NCBI GenBank assembly: GCA_019637445.1
Contig: JAHBVS010000001.1
Span: 124,001-188,000 of the forward strand
Length of the DNA: 64,000 nt
Origin: Gemmatimonadaceae bacterium
GTDB lineage: Bacteria > Gemmatimonadota > Gemmatimonadetes > Gemmatimonadales > Gemmatimonadaceae
Direction of reading: 5' to 3'
The notes beneath the pieces were generated by a model. It was not told the origin of the DNA. It saw only the letters and a program-made list of their open reading frames with translations, and ran no database searches. Below are positions 62,686 through 64,000 of this stretch, piece after piece. Within the stretch, counting starts at the first letter, position 1. Each line of letters starts with the position of its first letter. The position numbers and the translations under genes were made by a program.

Positions 62686-63965
62686 GCCTTGGACGTTCCT
62701 TGCGGCAGATGGGGTGCCTTGTCGCTGACGGAGTCCGTGGTGGCCTGCACCAGCCCGTCCCGCAGCAACAAGTTGAAAGCTGTACCAGCCTTGAACGCCG
62801 CGCGACCGGTCAATGGTGCCCCATCAGGGCTGCGCGCCACGACAAAGCCTCGCTGGAACACTGCCAGCGGCGATCGGGCCTCGAGGCCGGCGCCGAGCGC
62901 GGCCAGTCGCGTCTTGCGGCGCTCCAGGCCGCGGGGTGCCAGTTGGGCGAGGCGATCCGCCACGCGCGCCGCGCGATTGCGCCGACGCTCCGTGACCAAG
63001 CGCGCCCGCTGCGAGAGCGCGTCGGCGCGCTGCTTCAGATCACGCGAGCCGGAAGCAATGCGATCCTCCAGCCCATCGGCCATCACGCCAGCCAGCTGCT
63101 GCACGAGTTCGCGAAGCTCAGACCGGACGGGCACCGCGTGCTCGGCGGCGACACTCGGCGTGGCGGCGCGAAGATCGGCCACCAGGTCGGCGATTGTCAC
63201 ATCGGTCTCGTGGCCGACGGCGGAGATGGTCGGAATCGGACAGGCGGCGATGGCACGCGCCACGCGCTCGTTGTTGAACGACCACAGATCCTCGCGCGAG
63301 CCACCACCGCGTCCGATGATCAGAACCTCAGGTGCGTCCAGTGGCTCGCCGGCGAATCGCCCTTCCCCGCGCACCCAGCGACCCAGCGTGTCAAGCGCGC
63401 GGTAGATGGAGTCCGGCGAGGACTCGCCCTGGACCAGTGCCGGAATCAGCACGACGTTCGTGTTCGGGTTGCGACGCCTGATCACCGCCTGGATGTCGCG
63501 CAGCGCGGCACCCTCTGAGCTTGTGATGACCGCGACCGTACGCGGAACGCGCGGCAGCTCGCGCTTGCGCGAGGCATCGAGCAGCCCTTCGGCGAGCAGC
63601 TTGGCCTTGAGCTCGTCGAATTGCTTCTGCCACAGCCCCTCGCCGTCGCCCTGCAGCTGCGAGATGCTGAACTGCATCTTGCCGTTGGCCGGCCACACGG
63701 TGAGTTGCCCGTAGGCGAAGACCATCGAGCCTTCGTCGGGCTTCGCGGGAATCTTGAAGGTCGCACCCTTCCAGACGACGGCGGCGACCTGCGCCTCGGC
63801 GTCCTTCAGGTTGAAGTACCAGTGCCCGCTGGGATACGCCTTGAAGCCCGAGACCTCACCGCGGATCCACAGCTTGGGGAACGCGCCCTCGAGCACGTCC
63901 TTCGCGGCGCTGGTCAGCTCCTTGACCGACAGCGCCTCGGCGGCGGTGGCGCCCGGGTGCGTCAC
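62682..63965 (-). CDS. xseA: Exodeoxyribonuclease VII large subunit
   Basis: 427 residues. N-terminal OB fold (FPKLWIRGEVSGFKAYPSGH, YFNLKDAEAQVAAVVW), the nuclease core (VAVITSSEGAALRDIQAVIR, LIIGRGGGSREDLWSFNNE, TISAVGHETDVTIADLVAD) and a long coiled-coil C-terminal half. GTG start. It appears to overlap the stop of a further upstream gene at the window edge. Confidence 0.96.
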   Translation of the reverse strand: MTHPGATAAEALSVKELTSAAKDVLEGAFPKLWIRGEVSGFKAYPSGHWYFNLKDAEAQVAAVVWKGATFKIPAKPDEGSMVFAYGQLTVWPANGKMQFSISQLQGDGEGLWQKQFDELKAKLLAEGLLDASRKRELPRVPRTVAVITSSEGAALRDIQAVIRRRNPNTNVVLIPALVQGESSPDSIYRALDTLGRWVRGEGRFAGEPLDAPEVLIIGRGGGSREDLWSFNNERVARAIAACPIPTISAVGHETDVTIADLVADLRAATPSVAAEHAVPVRSELRELVQQLAGVMADGLEDRIASGSRDLKQRADALSQRARLVTERRRNRAARVADRLAQLAPRGLERRKTRLAALGAGLEARSPLAVFQRGFVVARSPDGAPLTGRAAFKAGTAFNLLLRDGLVQATTDSVSDKAPHLPQGTSKA

Positions 63966-64000
63966 GCCGTGGCTGTGGCCTCGAGCGAAAGCTTCGCCGC
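63962..64000 (-). CDS. C-terminal end of an upstream gene (partial)
   Basis: Twelve in-frame codons followed by TGA, overlapping the xseA GTG start as GTGA. The same overlap joins many genes in this window, so a coupled upstream gene is plausible. folD often precedes xseA, but the visible residues do not identify it. Confidence 0.3.
   Translation of the reverse strand, partial: AAKLSLEATATA

Overview
The window is a high-GC chromosomal segment, densely packed and mostly transcribed from the minus strand. It most resembles the Gemmatimonadota. The clues are a PadR regulator paired with a duplicated FtsX permease, serine/threonine kinases fused to a TolB-like/TPR region, secreted six-bladed propellers with a G-x-GPGE motif, orphan carboxypeptidase-like/plug proteins and FG-GAP proteins, all in a Gram-negative core. 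This placement is inference from gene content; no 16S gene is present.

Layout, left to right. 0-5 kb: alanine dehydrogenase, an M16 peptidase, pnp and rpsO. 5.2-8.7 kb: a VapBC-type toxin-antitoxin pair, an AraC-type regulator and an FG-GAP secreted protein. 8.8-17.1 kb: translation and envelope genes read rplM-rpsI, rpsB-tsf-pyrH-frr-uppS-cdsA-dxr-rseP. 17.3-27 kb: a plug-like secreted protein, then biotin-dependent carboxylase genes (BCCP, biotin carboxylase, carboxyltransferase) and an RNA methyltransferase. A five-gene secreted cassette lies among them: a six-cysteine peptide, two thioredoxin-fold proteins, a propeller and a small exported protein. 27-34.5 kb: PadR/permease, a lipoprotein, an alpha/beta hydrolase and a subtilase. 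34.5-42 kb: rpsA, a ClC channel, a second propeller cassette, cmk and aroA. 41.7-47.6 kb: an overlapping lysine/diaminopimelate operon (M20 peptidase-asd-lysC-dapB-dapA-dapD) reading toward aroA-cmk. 47.7-53.5 kb (plus strand): a small membrane protein, tRNA-Gly, tRNA-Leu, a kinase, a PPC-like lipoprotein, CrcB and an aminotransferase. 53.5-57 kb: a six-hairpin glycosidase-like protein divergent from an exported barrel-like protein. 57-64 kb: the xseA-xseB-ispA-dxs-nadK-recN cluster.

Translation is tightly coupled: many neighbours overlap by GTGA, ATGA or TGATG, and GTG starts are common. Several promoters can be read by eye. Four housekeeping ones (rpsO, rplM, rpsA, tRNA-Gly) share a TTGAC-like -35, exactly 17 bp, then TAnnYTT(C/A). 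Two further TAAGTTTC boxes lie exactly 4 nt before an ATG, suggesting leaderless mRNAs.

The most interesting item is the 19.2-22.4 kb cassette. A short secreted peptide with six cysteines has its own sigma70-like promoter and strong ribosome binding site, and is translationally coupled to a CxxC thioredoxin-like protein and a DsbA-like protein, followed by a propeller. It looks like a dedicated export and disulfide-maturation system of unknown purpose. A second propeller cassette lies between cmk and rpsA.
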